From: Clostridiales bacterium
Lineage (GTDB): Bacteria; Bacillota; Clostridia; Christensenellales; CAG-314
Assembly (NCBI GenBank): GCA_022508375.1
Contig: JAFLVJ010000005.1
Location: 1 to 64,000 of the forward strand
Direction: 5' to 3'
DNA: 64,000 nt
Part shown: in pieces, positions 9,402-19,601 of the stretch
Position numbering within the stretch: position 1 is the first letter of the stretch
How the letters are laid out: the number at the start of each line of letters is the position of its first letter
Program-made: the position numbers and the translations under genes
Notes under the pieces: generated by a model
Databases searched by the model: none
What the model was told of the DNA's origin: nothing
The model's input: only the letters and a program-made list of their open reading frames with translations

Positions 9402-9438
9402 AAAAAAACCTCCGAATGGTACTAAATTCTATTCGGAG
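9402..9438 (-). terminator. Intrinsic terminator overlapping the ribosome-binding site of the TIGR04086 gene
   Basis: CTCCGAAT (9410-9417) and ATTCGGAG (9431-9438) form a perfect 8-bp stem with a 13-nt loop. On the minus strand it is followed by seven T residues that run straight into the ATG at 9401. The GGAGG of the 3' arm is also the Shine-Dalgarno. Readthrough of yajC transcription and ribosome access are thus linked. Confidence 0.8.
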
Positions 9439-9457
9439 ATTTTTGTATTTATGTCAA

Positions 9458-9853
9458 CTATTTAATTTCGTCCACTTCGTCGTCGCCGGACTTTTTAACT
9501 TGAGCTTCAGCTTCCGGACTTCCGGGAGCGGGCGCTATTGAGTGGATTGCCTGACGGACAAATTGCATTGTAGTTTTGTTATCTGCCGTACCTGTTGCAA
9601 TCCAAACATGAGTGTCATCCATTTCTACAACTTCGCCGACAATCCCGCCAATTGTTGTTACAGTGCTACCCACCGAAAGATGGGACATCATTTCTTCTGC
9701 GCGTTTCTTTTGTCTTTTTTGCGGAATAATCATCAGCAAAATAAATCCGACGAAAAGAACTCCGAGGATAATCCACATTACCCAACTTGGCAAACCGCCG
9801 CCACCTTCTGCGCCGGATTCAGCTGGTTCAAAAAAGTTTAATAAATTTAGCAT
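9458..9853 (-). CDS. yajC: Preprotein translocase accessory subunit YajC
   Basis: A 131-residue small membrane protein that associates with SecDF in protein export. It has a short N-terminus rich in Gly/Glu, one membrane segment (WVMWIILGVLFVGFILLMII), then PQKRQKKRAEEMMSHLSVGS and the TIGGIVGEV motif typical of YajC, and ends in an acidic tail. The ATG at 9853 is preferred to an upstream ATG at 9904 because AAAGGAGA lies 6 nt before it. It follows tgt on the same strand and is the last gene before the terminator at 9410-9438. Confidence 0.95.
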   Translation of the reverse strand: MLNLLNFFEPAESGAEGGGGLPSWVMWIILGVLFVGFILLMIIPQKRQKKRAEEMMSHLSVGSTVTTIGGIVGEVVEMDDTHVWIATGTADNKTTMQFVRQAIHSIAPAPGSPEAEAQVKKSGDDEVDEIK

Positions 9854-9941
9854 AATTATCTCCTTTGAGCATTTTATATATACATTATATCCAACTTTAC
9901 ACAAAAAAGCAATAGAAAAATTTACAAGTTACAGTTGTTTA

Positions 9942-12074
<2,133 letters not shown>

Positions 12075-12085
<11 letters not shown>

Positions 12086-13127
12086 CTTTATCTTCACTGT
12101 CCACGTAGATGGACAACATTTCCATGCGTTCTTTGGATATTTTTCTGCCCAGATGTTTGTAGGCGTTGGGCATGCAAACGCGTCCGCGAGGCGTACGCGC
12201 AATAAAGCCGAGTTGCAGCAAGTACGGCTCGTAAACGTCCTCGATTGTTGCAGTATCTTCACCCGTGGCAGACGCAAGTGTGTCAAGCCCTACAGGACCG
12301 CCACTGAATTTATCGATGATTGTGGTGAGGATATTGGTATCCACAGCATCCAAGCCCAGTTCGTCCACTTCCATTACGTTCATGGCGTTGAGCGTTACAT
12401 CGTAGGTAACCTTTCCGTCTGCAAGCACGTCGGCAAAGTCGCGAACTCGCTTAAGTAACCTATTTGCAATACGTGGTGTTCCGCGACTTCTGCGCGCTAT
12501 TTCGTATGCGGCTTTTTCATCGATGACCGTACCGAGTTTCTTGGCAGATTTCAATACTATTCCCGTTAGTTGTTCGGGAGTATATAGTACGAGGCGCATT
12601 TGCACACCAAATCTATCGCGCAAGGGCGCAGCCAAATTGCCCGCCTTAGTCGTTGCACCGATAAGAGTAAACTTTTCCAACTTGATATTGACGCTTGTTG
12701 CGCTGGGACCTTTACCCACCACGAAGTCAAGTCGATAGTCTTCCATTGCGGGGTAAAGAATTTCTTCCAGACTGCTGTTTAAACGGTGTATCTCGTCAAT
12801 AAACAGCACTTCGTTAGGTTTAAGTTTGGAAAGTATCGCCGACAAGTCGAACTTGCCGGGAATTGCCGATCCGCTTGTAACTGTAATGGGTACTCCCATT
12901 TCGTTAGCGATAATGTGCGCAAGTGTAGTTTTGCCCAGACCGGGAGGACCGTACAGCAATACGTGATCCAAACTTTCACCACGCGACAAAGCCGCCTTGA
13001 TATACACGGACATGTTTTGCTTAACCTTATCTTGACCTACATAGTCTTCAAAACTCTTAGGACGAAGGATATTTTCCGTGTCGCGCTCTTTTTCCATCAA
13101 TGTACTTGTAAACAGTTGTTGATCCAT
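12075..13127 (-). CDS. ruvB: Holliday junction branch-migration helicase RuvB
   Basis: A 350-residue AAA+ motor that drives branch migration with RuvA. Walker A is [13 protein letters not shown], Walker B is LFIDEIHRL, the arginine-finger/sensor region is [18 protein letters not shown], and the winged-helix C-terminus contains [18 protein letters not shown]. Length matches the family. It lies 17 bp downstream of ruvA. Confidence 0.98.
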
Positions 13128-13144
13128 ATTTTAACCTAAAATTA

Positions 13145-13738
13145 CTAGTTAATTCTAAATGCCATGTTAATAAGTTCTTCGGTAGTTGACGCGCCAAGCT
13201 GAGCAGCCGCTTCGATAAGTTTCTGCGCGTCTGCCTGACTCTTACCCAACGAGCAAAGAACTGCAATAGCGTTGCTCATTTCCTTATTGATTTGCATATC
13301 AGGATTTTGCGTGATGGGCAACACCATGTCTTTTGCTTCTACGACGACCTTTTCCTTCAATTCCAACACAAGACGTTCGGCAGTTTTTTTGCCCAGTCCC
13401 TTCACCTTGGTAAGCAGGCGAATATCACCGTTGAATATTGCCGCAGCCAAGCTGTTGCAGTCCATTCCCGTCAAAATGGATTGCGCAACCTTGCAACCGA
13501 TACCGGAAACGGAAATCAAATGCAAAAACATTGCCTTTTCTTCCAAAGTAGAAAAACCGAACAGAGAAATGTCGTCCTCCTTAACGGACATGTAGGTGTA
13601 CAAGCGTTGCCTCTTGCCAATTTGACAATCCGCCATTGTGTAACCGGATACGGACAATTCAAAGCCCACTCCGTTGATGTCCACAACAACGAAGCCGTTT
13701 CCAAGTTCGACTATTTCGCCACAAATGTAATTAAACAT
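13145..13738 (-). CDS. ruvA: Holliday junction DNA-binding protein RuvA
   Basis: A 197-residue protein with an N-terminal OB-fold (MFNYICGEIVELG), helix-hairpin-helix motifs (LISVSGIGCKVA and LTKVKGLGKKTAERLVLELK) and the C-terminal domain III that contacts RuvB. Full length. It is followed by ruvB and preceded by ruvC across an 89-bp gap. Confidence 0.97.
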   Translation of the reverse strand: MFNYICGEIVELGNGFVVVDINGVGFELSVSGYTMADCQIGKRQRLYTYMSVKEDDISLFGFSTLEEKAMFLHLISVSGIGCKVAQSILTGMDCNSLAAAIFNGDIRLLTKVKGLGKKTAERLVLELKEKVVVEAKDMVLPITQNPDMQINKEMSNAIAVLCSLGKSQADAQKLIEAAAQLGASTTEELINMAFRIN

Positions 13739-13827
13739 ATTTCACCATTATTATATGTACTTATGATTTAATTGATGGGTAAAGCAACTAAAAACGCAAA
13801 TACTGTTGTTTAAGTTGTTAAAAGACA

Positions 13828-14328
13828 CTATTTTATATAAAATTTGTCTGTTAGTCCGCCCGTTTGAATGTGCGTTAATGCAACGGCAAGCGCATCGGCT
13901 GCATCGTCGGGTTTGGGCACCTTTTGCAAGCCGAGAAATACCTTTACCATTTCCTGAATTTGCTTTTTGTCCGCCCTACCGTAGCCTGTCATTGCCTGCT
14001 TTATCTGCAAGGGAGTATATTCGTATAATTTACCGCAGTGATGAACGGCTGCAAGTAGCAAAACACCCCTTGCATGCGCAACGTTAATTCCGGTAGTAAT
14101 GTTGGTATTGAAAAACAATTCCTCTGCGGCTATTTCGTCCGGTTTGTACTTTGCAATCAGTTCGGTCACTGCCTGATAAATCAAGGCAAGGCGTACGGGA
14201 AAACTCTCATCCTTGGGTGTGTTTATTACGCCGTAATCCACAACCGTTTTGTGGTTGAAATCATCGAAGTCCAGCACGCCGTAACCCACTATTGCAAGTC
14301 CCGGGTCGAAGCCAATAACTCTCTTCAT
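13828..14328 (-). CDS. ruvC: Crossover junction endodeoxyribonuclease RuvC
   Basis: A 166-residue resolvase cutting Holliday junctions. The first catalytic Asp is in MKRVIGFDPG, the Glu in DEIAAEELFF, and the last acidic pair in KPDDAADALAVAL; all active-site acids are present. The ATG at 14328 is chosen because it gives this standard N-terminus and has AGGTGA upstream; a longer in-frame extension is not family-like. First gene of the ruvC-ruvA-ruvB-queA-tgt-yajC run. Confidence 0.96.
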   Translation of the reverse strand: MKRVIGFDPGLAIVGYGVLDFDDFNHKTVVDYGVINTPKDESFPVRLALIYQAVTELIAKYKPDEIAAEELFFNTNITTGINVAHARGVLLLAAVHHCGKLYEYTPLQIKQAMTGYGRADKKQIQEMVKVFLGLQKVPKPDDAADALAVALTHIQTGGLTDKFYIK

Positions 14329-14353
14329 ATATTCACCTATTATCCTATTATAT

Positions 14354-14382
14354 ACTATAATGCAATACCGCTCAAAAGTCAA
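14354..14382 (-). promoter_or_regulatory. Sigma-A promoter of ruvC
   Basis: Minus strand TTGACT, 17-nt spacer, TATAGT; it sits between the yebC terminator and the ruvC ATG and would drive the ruv-queA-tgt-yajC operon. Confidence 0.7.
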
Positions 14383-14392
14383 GTGAAACAAA

Positions 14393-14418
14393 AAAGACAC
14401 GTCTTGCAACGTGTCTTT
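14393..14418 (-). terminator. Terminator after yebC
   Basis: AAAGACACGT/ACGTGTCTTT stem with a 6-nt loop and a run of six T residues on the minus strand, 28 nt after the yebC stop codon. Confidence 0.9.
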
Positions 14419-14446
14419 AAAAACAGCATAAAATATTACGGTATTA

Positions 14447-15184
14447 TTACTCGTCCTCGTCGGGAAGCACTACGTTATGATAAACTTCCTGAACGTCGTC
14501 GTTGTCTTCGAGTAAATCCAACATCCTTTGAAAACGGGTAAGATTTTCGCCGTCGAGTGTAATCATGTTTTGAGGAATCCACTCCATTTCTGCCGATACA
14601 AGGTTGAGTCCCTTGGCAACTACTGCGTCGCGAACTGCGCCAAGCATTGACACATCGCAGGTCATCTCCACCATTCCGTCCTCAACGGACACGTCGTCTG
14701 CACCGGCTTCGATCGCCAACTCAAACGCCGTATCGTCGTTTAACCCAATTGTGTTTTCTGCGACTACAACGCCACGTCTGTCGAACATATAGCTTACGCA
14801 GTTTGTACCGCCAAGGTTACCGCCACACTTGTCAAACGCGTGACGAACGTCACCAGCTGTACGGTTCTTGTTGTCAGTAAGACATTCAACTATAACTGCG
14901 CTACCGCCGATACCGTAACCTTCGTAAGTGATTTCCACATAGTCAACCGTTGACAACTCACCGCTCGCTTTCTTGATGCTACGTTGAATGTTGTCGTTAG
15001 GCATGTTGTTTGCTTTTGCCTTTTGAATGATATCGTACAGCTTGCTGTTGGAATTGGGATCTGCTCCGCCCGCCTTAACAGCAACAGCAATTTCACGACC
15101 GATTTTTGTAAAAATCTTAGAGCGAGCTGCGTCGCCCTTTGCCTTTTTGTTTTTAATATTATTCCATTTGCTATGACCGGACAT
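14447..15184 (-). CDS. yebC: YebC/PmpR-family protein
   Basis: A 245-residue protein that begins MSGHSKWNNIKNKKAKGDAA, the family signature, and contains GYGIGGSAVIVECLTDNKNRT and AFDKCGGNLG. YebC-family proteins are described as transcriptional regulators and, more recently, as translation factors that relieve ribosome stalling; which applies here cannot be read from sequence. GGAGG precedes the ATG. It lies 12 bp after the SpoU-type methyltransferase and is common next to ruvC. Confidence 0.96.
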   Translation of the reverse strand: MSGHSKWNNIKNKKAKGDAARSKIFTKIGREIAVAVKAGGADPNSNSKLYDIIQKAKANNMPNDNIQRSIKKASGELSTVDYVEITYEGYGIGGSAVIVECLTDNKNRTAGDVRHAFDKCGGNLGGTNCVSYMFDRRGVVVAENTIGLNDDTAFELAIEAGADDVSVEDGMVEMTCDVSMLGAVRDAVVAKGLNLVSAEMEWIPQNMITLDGENLTRFQRMLDLLEDNDDVQEVYHNVVLPDEDE

Positions 15185-15196
15185 AATAACCTCCGT

Positions 15197-15937
15197 TTAT
15201 TTACAGTTTTGTGAATAAATTTGATACATTATCACACTACCAGCTACTGCAACGTTCAAAGATTCGAAACCGTTTTCCATAGGAAGCGCCACCGTCCTGG
15301 TTGCATGGGTAAGCGAGTAATCGGACAAGCCGTTACCTTCGTTACCGAGTATCAGCGCAACACGCTTATCAAATCGTGTAGAAAATACGTTACTTCCTTC
15401 CATATGCGCCGAAACTTTTTCCGTATCGCTTAGCGTTGCGAAAGCCTTTTCGATACTGTCCAACTCGTGTAACCTAATGCAGAAATGCGCCGACATCGCC
15501 GAACGGATAACCTTGGGCGAATATAAATCAACACAGTTTACTGCGTAAATATCAGTAAAGCCGCATGCAACCGCCGTACGGATGAGCGTACCGACGTTAC
15601 CGGGGTCCTGCAATCCGTCCAACACAAGACAGTTGCCTGTTGGTTTGGTAAGTTGGCTTGCGGACTTCTCCACAACGGCAAGCACGCCTTGACTGTTTAC
15701 CGTGTCGCACATTTTTGCAAAAACTCTGTCCGACACGACCGTTTGATTGTCGTAAGCATACTCCTGAGCGTTACTTTCCCTGACATACACACTTACAACT
15801 TTTGCTCCGTGCTTTATCGCGTCAGACACAAGTTTCGCGCCCTCGATAACGTAGCGATTTGTTAATCTGCGATACTTTTTATCCGATAACTTGGTTACTT
15901 CCACTATTTTTGAGTTGGTAAGCGAACTGATAACCAT
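15197..15937 (-). CDS. SpoU/TrmH-family RNA 2'-O-methyltransferase
   Basis: A 246-residue SPOUT enzyme predicted to methylate ribose in rRNA or tRNA. An N-terminal substrate-binding domain (KKYRRLTNRYVIEGAKLV) precedes the knotted catalytic domain with LDGLQDPGNVGTLIRTA, LILGNEGNGLS and the C-terminal ENGFESLNVAVAGSVIMY, the SAM-binding knot. The ATG at 15937 is chosen over the adjacent in-frame TTG because GAGGT is then at proper spacing. The exact target nucleotide cannot be deduced. It lies downstream of the rplT terminator. Confidence 0.93.
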   Translation of the reverse strand: MVISSLTNSKIVEVTKLSDKKYRRLTNRYVIEGAKLVSDAIKHGAKVVSVYVRESNAQEYAYDNQTVVSDRVFAKMCDTVNSQGVLAVVEKSASQLTKPTGNCLVLDGLQDPGNVGTLIRTAVACGFTDIYAVNCVDLYSPKVIRSAMSAHFCIRLHELDSIEKAFATLSDTEKVSAHMEGSNVFSTRFDKRVALILGNEGNGLSDYSLTHATRTVALPMENGFESLNVAVAGSVIMYQIYSQNCK

Positions 15938-15955
15938 CAAATTACCTCGTAAAGC

Positions 15956-15987
15956 AAAAAGAGCCTCGTGTAAGCTTTACGAGGCTC
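15956..15987 (-). terminator. Terminator after rplT
   Basis: GAGCCTCGT/ACGAGGCTC stem (15961-15969 and 15979-15987) followed on the minus strand by TTTTTGCTTT, directly after the rplT stop codon. Confidence 0.9.
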
Positions 15988-15996
15988 GTTTACGCA

Positions 15997-16350
15997 TTAG
16001 TTCAAGTGAGCTTTTGCCGTCTCTGCAAGTTGAGCAAAAGTTGCTGCGTCGCTTACTGCGATTTCTGCCAAGGACTTTCTGTTGAGGTCGATATTAGCAA
16101 CCTTCAAGCCGTGCATAAGCTTGCTGTAGGACAAACCGTTAGCATGAGCTGCTGCGTTGATACGGGCAATCCAAAGGCTACGCATATCACGTTTGCGAAG
16201 ACGTCTGCCTACATATGCGTATTGACCGCTCTTCATAACCGCTTGACGAGCAATACGGTAGTTGGTGGATTTAAGACCAAAGTAACCCTTGGCCGCTTTA
16301 AGTATCTTTCTGCGTTTTTTAACTGCGTTTACACCACGTTTAATTCTCAT
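15997..16350 (-). CDS. rplT: 50S ribosomal protein L20
   Basis: A 117-residue, highly basic protein that begins [18 protein letters not shown] and contains [24 protein letters not shown], both L20 signatures. L20 nucleates 50S assembly, and in many bacteria it also represses its own infC-rpmI-rplT operon by binding the leader. Third gene of that operon here. Confidence 0.98.
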   Translation of the reverse strand: MRIKRGVNAVKKRRKILKAAKGYFGLKSTNYRIARQAVMKSGQYAYVGRRLRKRDMRSLWIARINAAAHANGLSYSKLMHGLKVANIDLNRKSLAEIAVSDAATFAQLAETAKAHLN

Positions 16351-16365
16351 GACTCAACCCTCCTC

Positions 16366-16560
16366 TTAGTACGGCAACATGCTCTTGATAGTTCCTTCTT
16401 GCGTCTTGTTGACGTAAGCGGTACTGCGCAGATTGCGTGTTCTCTTGGTTGTCTTTTTGCCAAGCTTGTGGTTCTTGTTGCATTGAGCGCGCTTTACTTT
16501 GCCGCTTTTAAGTACGACAAATCTTTTCTTGGATGCGCTATGCGATTTTTGTTTAGGCAT
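16366..16560 (-). CDS. rpmI: 50S ribosomal protein L35
   Basis: A 64-residue basic protein starting MPKQKSHSASKKRF, the L35 signature, and ending near EGTIKSMLPY. The ATG at 16560 follows GGAGGA and gives the family N-terminus. Between infC and rplT. Confidence 0.98.
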   Translation of the reverse strand: MPKQKSHSASKKRFVVLKSGKVKRAQCNKNHKLGKKTTKRTRNLRSTAYVNKTQEGTIKSMLPY

Positions 16561-16591
16561 ATATTTGTCCTCCAATGATAAATTTACGTGT

Positions 16592-17098
16592 TTATTTTAA
16601 CGGTGATAAAAACATTGTAATGTTTCTGCCTTCCGTTACAGGCTGTTTGTCGATTTTGGCAACGTCAACTAAAATCTCGGCGAATTTGTTCATTACGTCT
16701 ATACCTTGATTTGCATACGCTTGTTGTCTTCCACGCATACGTATTGACGCCTTCACCTTGTTGCCGTCCTTGAGAAACTTGCGCGCCATGTTGGCCTTAG
16801 TATTGAGGTCGCCAACGTCAATAGTCATCGAAAGCCACACTTCCTTGATTTCGATAACCTTTTGGTTACGCTTCATTTCCTTTTCTTTTTTGTTTTGTTC
16901 GTACTTGTACTTGCTGTAGTCCATCAACTTGCATACGGGCGGTTGTGACGTAGGCGAAATTTTTACCATGTCCAATCCTTGCTCGTCAGCAATCTTTTGA
17001 CCTTCATACGCAGATACAATACCGTACTGTTGGCCATCACTTCCAATAAGTCGAATTTCCTTGTCTCTGATTTGACCGTTGATTTGAAGTTCTTTAAT
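16592..17098 (-). CDS. infC: Translation initiation factor IF-3
   Basis: A 168-residue factor that keeps ribosomal subunits apart and proofreads start codons. It contains the N-terminal INGQIRDKEIRLIG and the C-domain EVWLSMTIDVGDLNTKANMARKFLKDGNKV and SIRMRGRQQAY motifs. No ATG, GTG or TTG is suitable; GGGAGGA lies 7 nt before an ATT codon at 17098, giving (I)KELQINGQIRDKE. AUU starts are a known feature of infC that lets IF-3 limit its own translation. The longer open frame back to 17170 would run through the leader terminator. Confidence 0.93.
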   Translation of the reverse strand: MKELQINGQIRDKEIRLIGSDGQQYGIVSAYEGQKIADEQGLDMVKISPTSQPPVCKLMDYSKYKYEQNKKEKEMKRNQKVIEIKEVWLSMTIDVGDLNTKANMARKFLKDGNKVKASIRMRGRQQAYANQGIDVMNKFAEILVDVAKIDKQPVTEGRNITMFLSPLK

Positions 17099-17120
17099 AA
17101 GTGTGTCCTCCCAAACAAAT

Positions 17121-17149
17121 AAAAAATGTGGTATCAAACATAATACCAC
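17121..17149 (-). terminator. Leader attenuator upstream of infC
   Basis: GTGGTAT/ATACCAC stem (17128-17134 and 17143-17149) with an 8-nt loop and six T residues on the minus strand, ending just before the infC Shine-Dalgarno. Together with the roughly 100-nt upstream leader this fits an L20-type autoregulatory leader of infC-rpmI-rplT, though the leader class is inferred from position. Confidence 0.8.
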
Positions 17150-17256
17150 ACAACAATAGACTACGCGCATATACGCGTGTAACTTTCTATTAGATGACCG
17201 ACAAACTCAATTATCTGGCGGTGAGAAACTGGTATTTCTGCTTGATTACGTGAGTT

Positions 17257-17286
17257 AGTGTATCACATTATAAGCATTTTTGTCAA
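17257..17286 (-). promoter_or_regulatory. Promoter of the infC-rpmI-rplT operon
   Basis: Minus strand TTGACA, 18-nt spacer, TACACT. A TATAAT also lies inside the spacer but has no matching -35. Transcription would give a leader of about 150 nt before infC. Confidence 0.55.
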
Positions 17287-17325
17287 CACTTTTTACAAAT
17301 TTATTGAAAATACACTAATAATGCT

Positions 17326-17357
17326 AGGTGATTGCGAGAAATTTCTCGCAATCACCT
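17326..17357. repeat. Perfect 32-bp palindrome after thrS
   Basis: AGGTGATTGCGAGAAA is followed at once by its exact reverse complement (17342-17357). It starts 10 nt past the thrS stop codon. No T-run follows on either strand, so it is not a textbook terminator, although it may still end thrS transcripts. Confidence 0.7.
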
Positions 17358-17367
17358 GCTGTACTGA

Positions 17368-19284
17368 TTACATGTCGTCGGATTTATCAGCGATTTCCGA
17401 CAGCAACTTCTTAACAAAGTCGCCTTGGCTCATTACACCTAAGTCACCCTTCTTTCTATTACGAACGGCAACCGTCTTATCCTGCTTTTCCTTTTCGCCA
17501 AGCACAAGCATGTAGGGAATCTTTTGCAGTTGCGCTTCGCGGATACGGTAGCCCATTTTTTCGTTGCGATCATCCACTTCTGCGCGAATTCCCTTTGCTA
17601 CCAACTTTTTGCAAACTTGGTGCGCGTACTTGGATTGATTTTCCGAAATGGGAACAAGCTTAACCTGTACGGGAGCAAGCCACAGCGGGAACGCGCCTGC
17701 GTAATGTTCGGTAAGTATCGCAATGAAACGCTCGATACTTCCAAATACAACGCGGTGAATCATTACGGGGCGATGCTTTTCGCCATCCTGTCCAACATAT
17801 GTGAGGTCGAAACGCTCGGGCATTTGGAAGTCAAGCTGAATTGTTCCGCATTGCCAAGTACGGCCAATACTGTCCTCCAGGTGGAAGTCGATTTTGGGGC
17901 CATAGAAAGCACCGTCGCCTTCATTGATCTCGTAGGCTTTGCCAAGCTTGTCAAGCGCGTTTTTCAAAGCGTTTGTAGCCATCTCCCATTGCTCGTCGCT
18001 ACCCATGCTGTTTTCCGGACGGGTAGAAAGCTCAAGGTTGTACTTGAACCCAAACACCTTATAAAAGCTGTCGATAAGTCGCACTACGCCCTCGATCTCC
18101 CCTTCGATTTGTTCGGGGGTCATAAAGATATGAGCGTCATCCTGAGTGAAGCAACGAACACGCATCAGTCCGTGTAATGCACCGGATAACTCGTGACGGT
18201 GAACAAGACCGAGTTCCGCCATACGTTCGGGCAAATCACGGTAACTGTGAGGCTTGCGCTTGTAAACAAGCATTCCTCCGGGGCAGTTCATGGGTTTAAT
18301 TGCGAAGTCAGCGTCGTCAATCTTGACAACGTACATATTATCCTTGTAGTGATCCCAGTGTCCGCTACGATGCCACAAATCTTGGTTAAGGATAATGGGC
18401 GTCTTGATTTCCTGATATCCTGCCTTAACGTGCTCTTGACGCCAGTAGTCTTCAAGAAGATTACGCAGCACCATTCCTTTGGGGAAGAAGAACGGGAAAC
18501 CCGGACCTTCGTCAAAAATATCAAACAAGTCAAGCTCTTTACCGAGCTTTCTGTGATCGCGGCGTTTTGCTTCCTCTAAACGAAGCAGATATTCGTCAAG
18601 CTCTGCTTTCTTTTCAAAAGCTGTTCCGTAAATACGGGTAAGCATCTTGTTCTTGGTGTCTCCGCGCCAGTATGCGCCCGCAATGCTTGTGAGCTTGAAC
18701 ACCTTGAGTTTGCCCGTTGAACTCATATGCGGTCCACGGCACAAATCAACGTAGTCACCTTGACGGTACAGTGAAACTTTTTCCGCATCCAACTCGGACA
18801 GTATTTCTACCTTGTACATGTCGCCGTGTTGCTTGAAAAATTCGATAGCGGCAAGCCTATCCATTTCTTCGCGTACTATTGGCAAGTCTTGCGCTACAAT
18901 CTTGCTCATTTCCGCTTCGATTTTTTCCAAATCTTCGGGAGCAATCACCGCGCCCTCGAAATCGATATCGTAGTAAAAACCGTTTTTAATTGCAGGACCG
19001 ATTGCAAACTTAGCACTCTTCCAAATGTGGGAAATGGCCTGAGCCATCAAGTGCGCCGTCGAGTGACGTAACACCTCCAAGCCTTCCTCGTTTTTCAAAG
19101 TAAACACCTTGAAATCGCTATCACTGTCAATAACGTGCGACATATCGCACTTAACACCATTTACTTCAGCGCAAACAGCATTGCGTGCAAGACCTTGAGA
19201 AATGCTCTCGGCAACCTCAAGACAAGTTACACTTTTTTCAAATTCTTTTATACTTCCGTCCGGAAGTTTTACTTTAATAGCCAT
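17368..19284 (-). CDS. thrS: Threonyl-tRNA synthetase
   Basis: A 638-residue class II synthetase: N-terminal TGS domain, the editing domain with HSTAHLMAQA (the HxxxH metal motif), catalytic core with FAIKPMNCPGGMLVYK (zinc Cys) and RVRCFTQDDAHIF, and a C-terminal anticodon-binding domain. Full length. The ATG lies 13 nt after GGAGG, a little far. It is preceded by a T-box leader, so it is induced when tRNA-Thr is uncharged. Confidence 0.98.
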   Translation of the reverse strand: MAIKVKLPDGSIKEFEKSVTCLEVAESISQGLARNAVCAEVNGVKCDMSHVIDSDSDFKVFTLKNEEGLEVLRHSTAHLMAQAISHIWKSAKFAIGPAIKNGFYYDIDFEGAVIAPEDLEKIEAEMSKIVAQDLPIVREEMDRLAAIEFFKQHGDMYKVEILSELDAEKVSLYRQGDYVDLCRGPHMSSTGKLKVFKLTSIAGAYWRGDTKNKMLTRIYGTAFEKKAELDEYLLRLEEAKRRDHRKLGKELDLFDIFDEGPGFPFFFPKGMVLRNLLEDYWRQEHVKAGYQEIKTPIILNQDLWHRSGHWDHYKDNMYVVKIDDADFAIKPMNCPGGMLVYKRKPHSYRDLPERMAELGLVHRHELSGALHGLMRVRCFTQDDAHIFMTPEQIEGEIEGVVRLIDSFYKVFGFKYNLELSTRPENSMGSDEQWEMATNALKNALDKLGKAYEINEGDGAFYGPKIDFHLEDSIGRTWQCGTIQLDFQMPERFDLTYVGQDGEKHRPVMIHRVVFGSIERFIAILTEHYAGAFPLWLAPVQVKLVPISENQSKYAHQVCKKLVAKGIRAEVDDRNEKMGYRIREAQLQKIPYMLVLGEKEKQDKTVAVRNRKKGDLGVMSQGDFVKKLLSEIADKSDDM

Positions 19285-19313
19285 GGTTGATCAATAGCCT
19301 CCTTTACTTAACA

Positions 19314-19537
19314 AAATAAAAAATCCTTATGAACTTGCTGTTCATAAGGACGAAATGAATTCCGTGGTTCCACCTTATTTGACGGGAAAAACCCGCCCAC
19401 TCTTTCACCCTGTTGTCGCAAGGGTCGGCGCGTCAAGCAAAGTGGTATTTTACAATTTCGTTTGCGACATTCTCAGCACCTGCCACTCTCTGTGAAACTA
19501 CCTTTGTAAAACTTGTCTTTACCTATAACGTATTGTC
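19314..19537 (-). promoter_or_regulatory. T-box riboswitch of thrS
   Basis: The minus strand carries a T-box sequence (AAGGTGGAACCACGG, near 19361-19375), a Stem I region with AGAGAGTGG and GGTGCTGAGAATG, and a terminator stem TCCTTATGAAC/GTTCATAAGGA (19324-19350) followed by six T residues. A candidate specifier ACC (Thr) lies in AATACCACTTTG near 19443. Uncharged tRNA-Thr should stabilise the antiterminator. Class is certain from the motifs; the specifier is inferred. Confidence 0.92.
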
Positions 19538-19543
19538 AAGTAA

Positions 19544-19572
19544 ATTGTAATCCTGTTTGACATATATGTCAA
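19544..19572 (-). promoter_or_regulatory. Promoter of thrS leader
   Basis: Minus strand TTGACA, 17-nt spacer, TACAAT, immediately upstream of the T-box leader. Confidence 0.75.
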
Positions 19573-19601
19573 CTGTTTTTAGAAAATTGTTGTATCGATA
19601 T

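Noticed and set aside
17099..17170. ATG-initiated long form of IF-3
   Set aside because: It would be translated through the leader terminator hairpin, and the extra residues (VVYCCVVLCLIPHF) are not IF-3-like.
17524..18177. A 217-codon plus-strand frame opposite thrS
   Set aside because: Antisense to the conserved catalytic core of thrS; no promoter or ribosome site.
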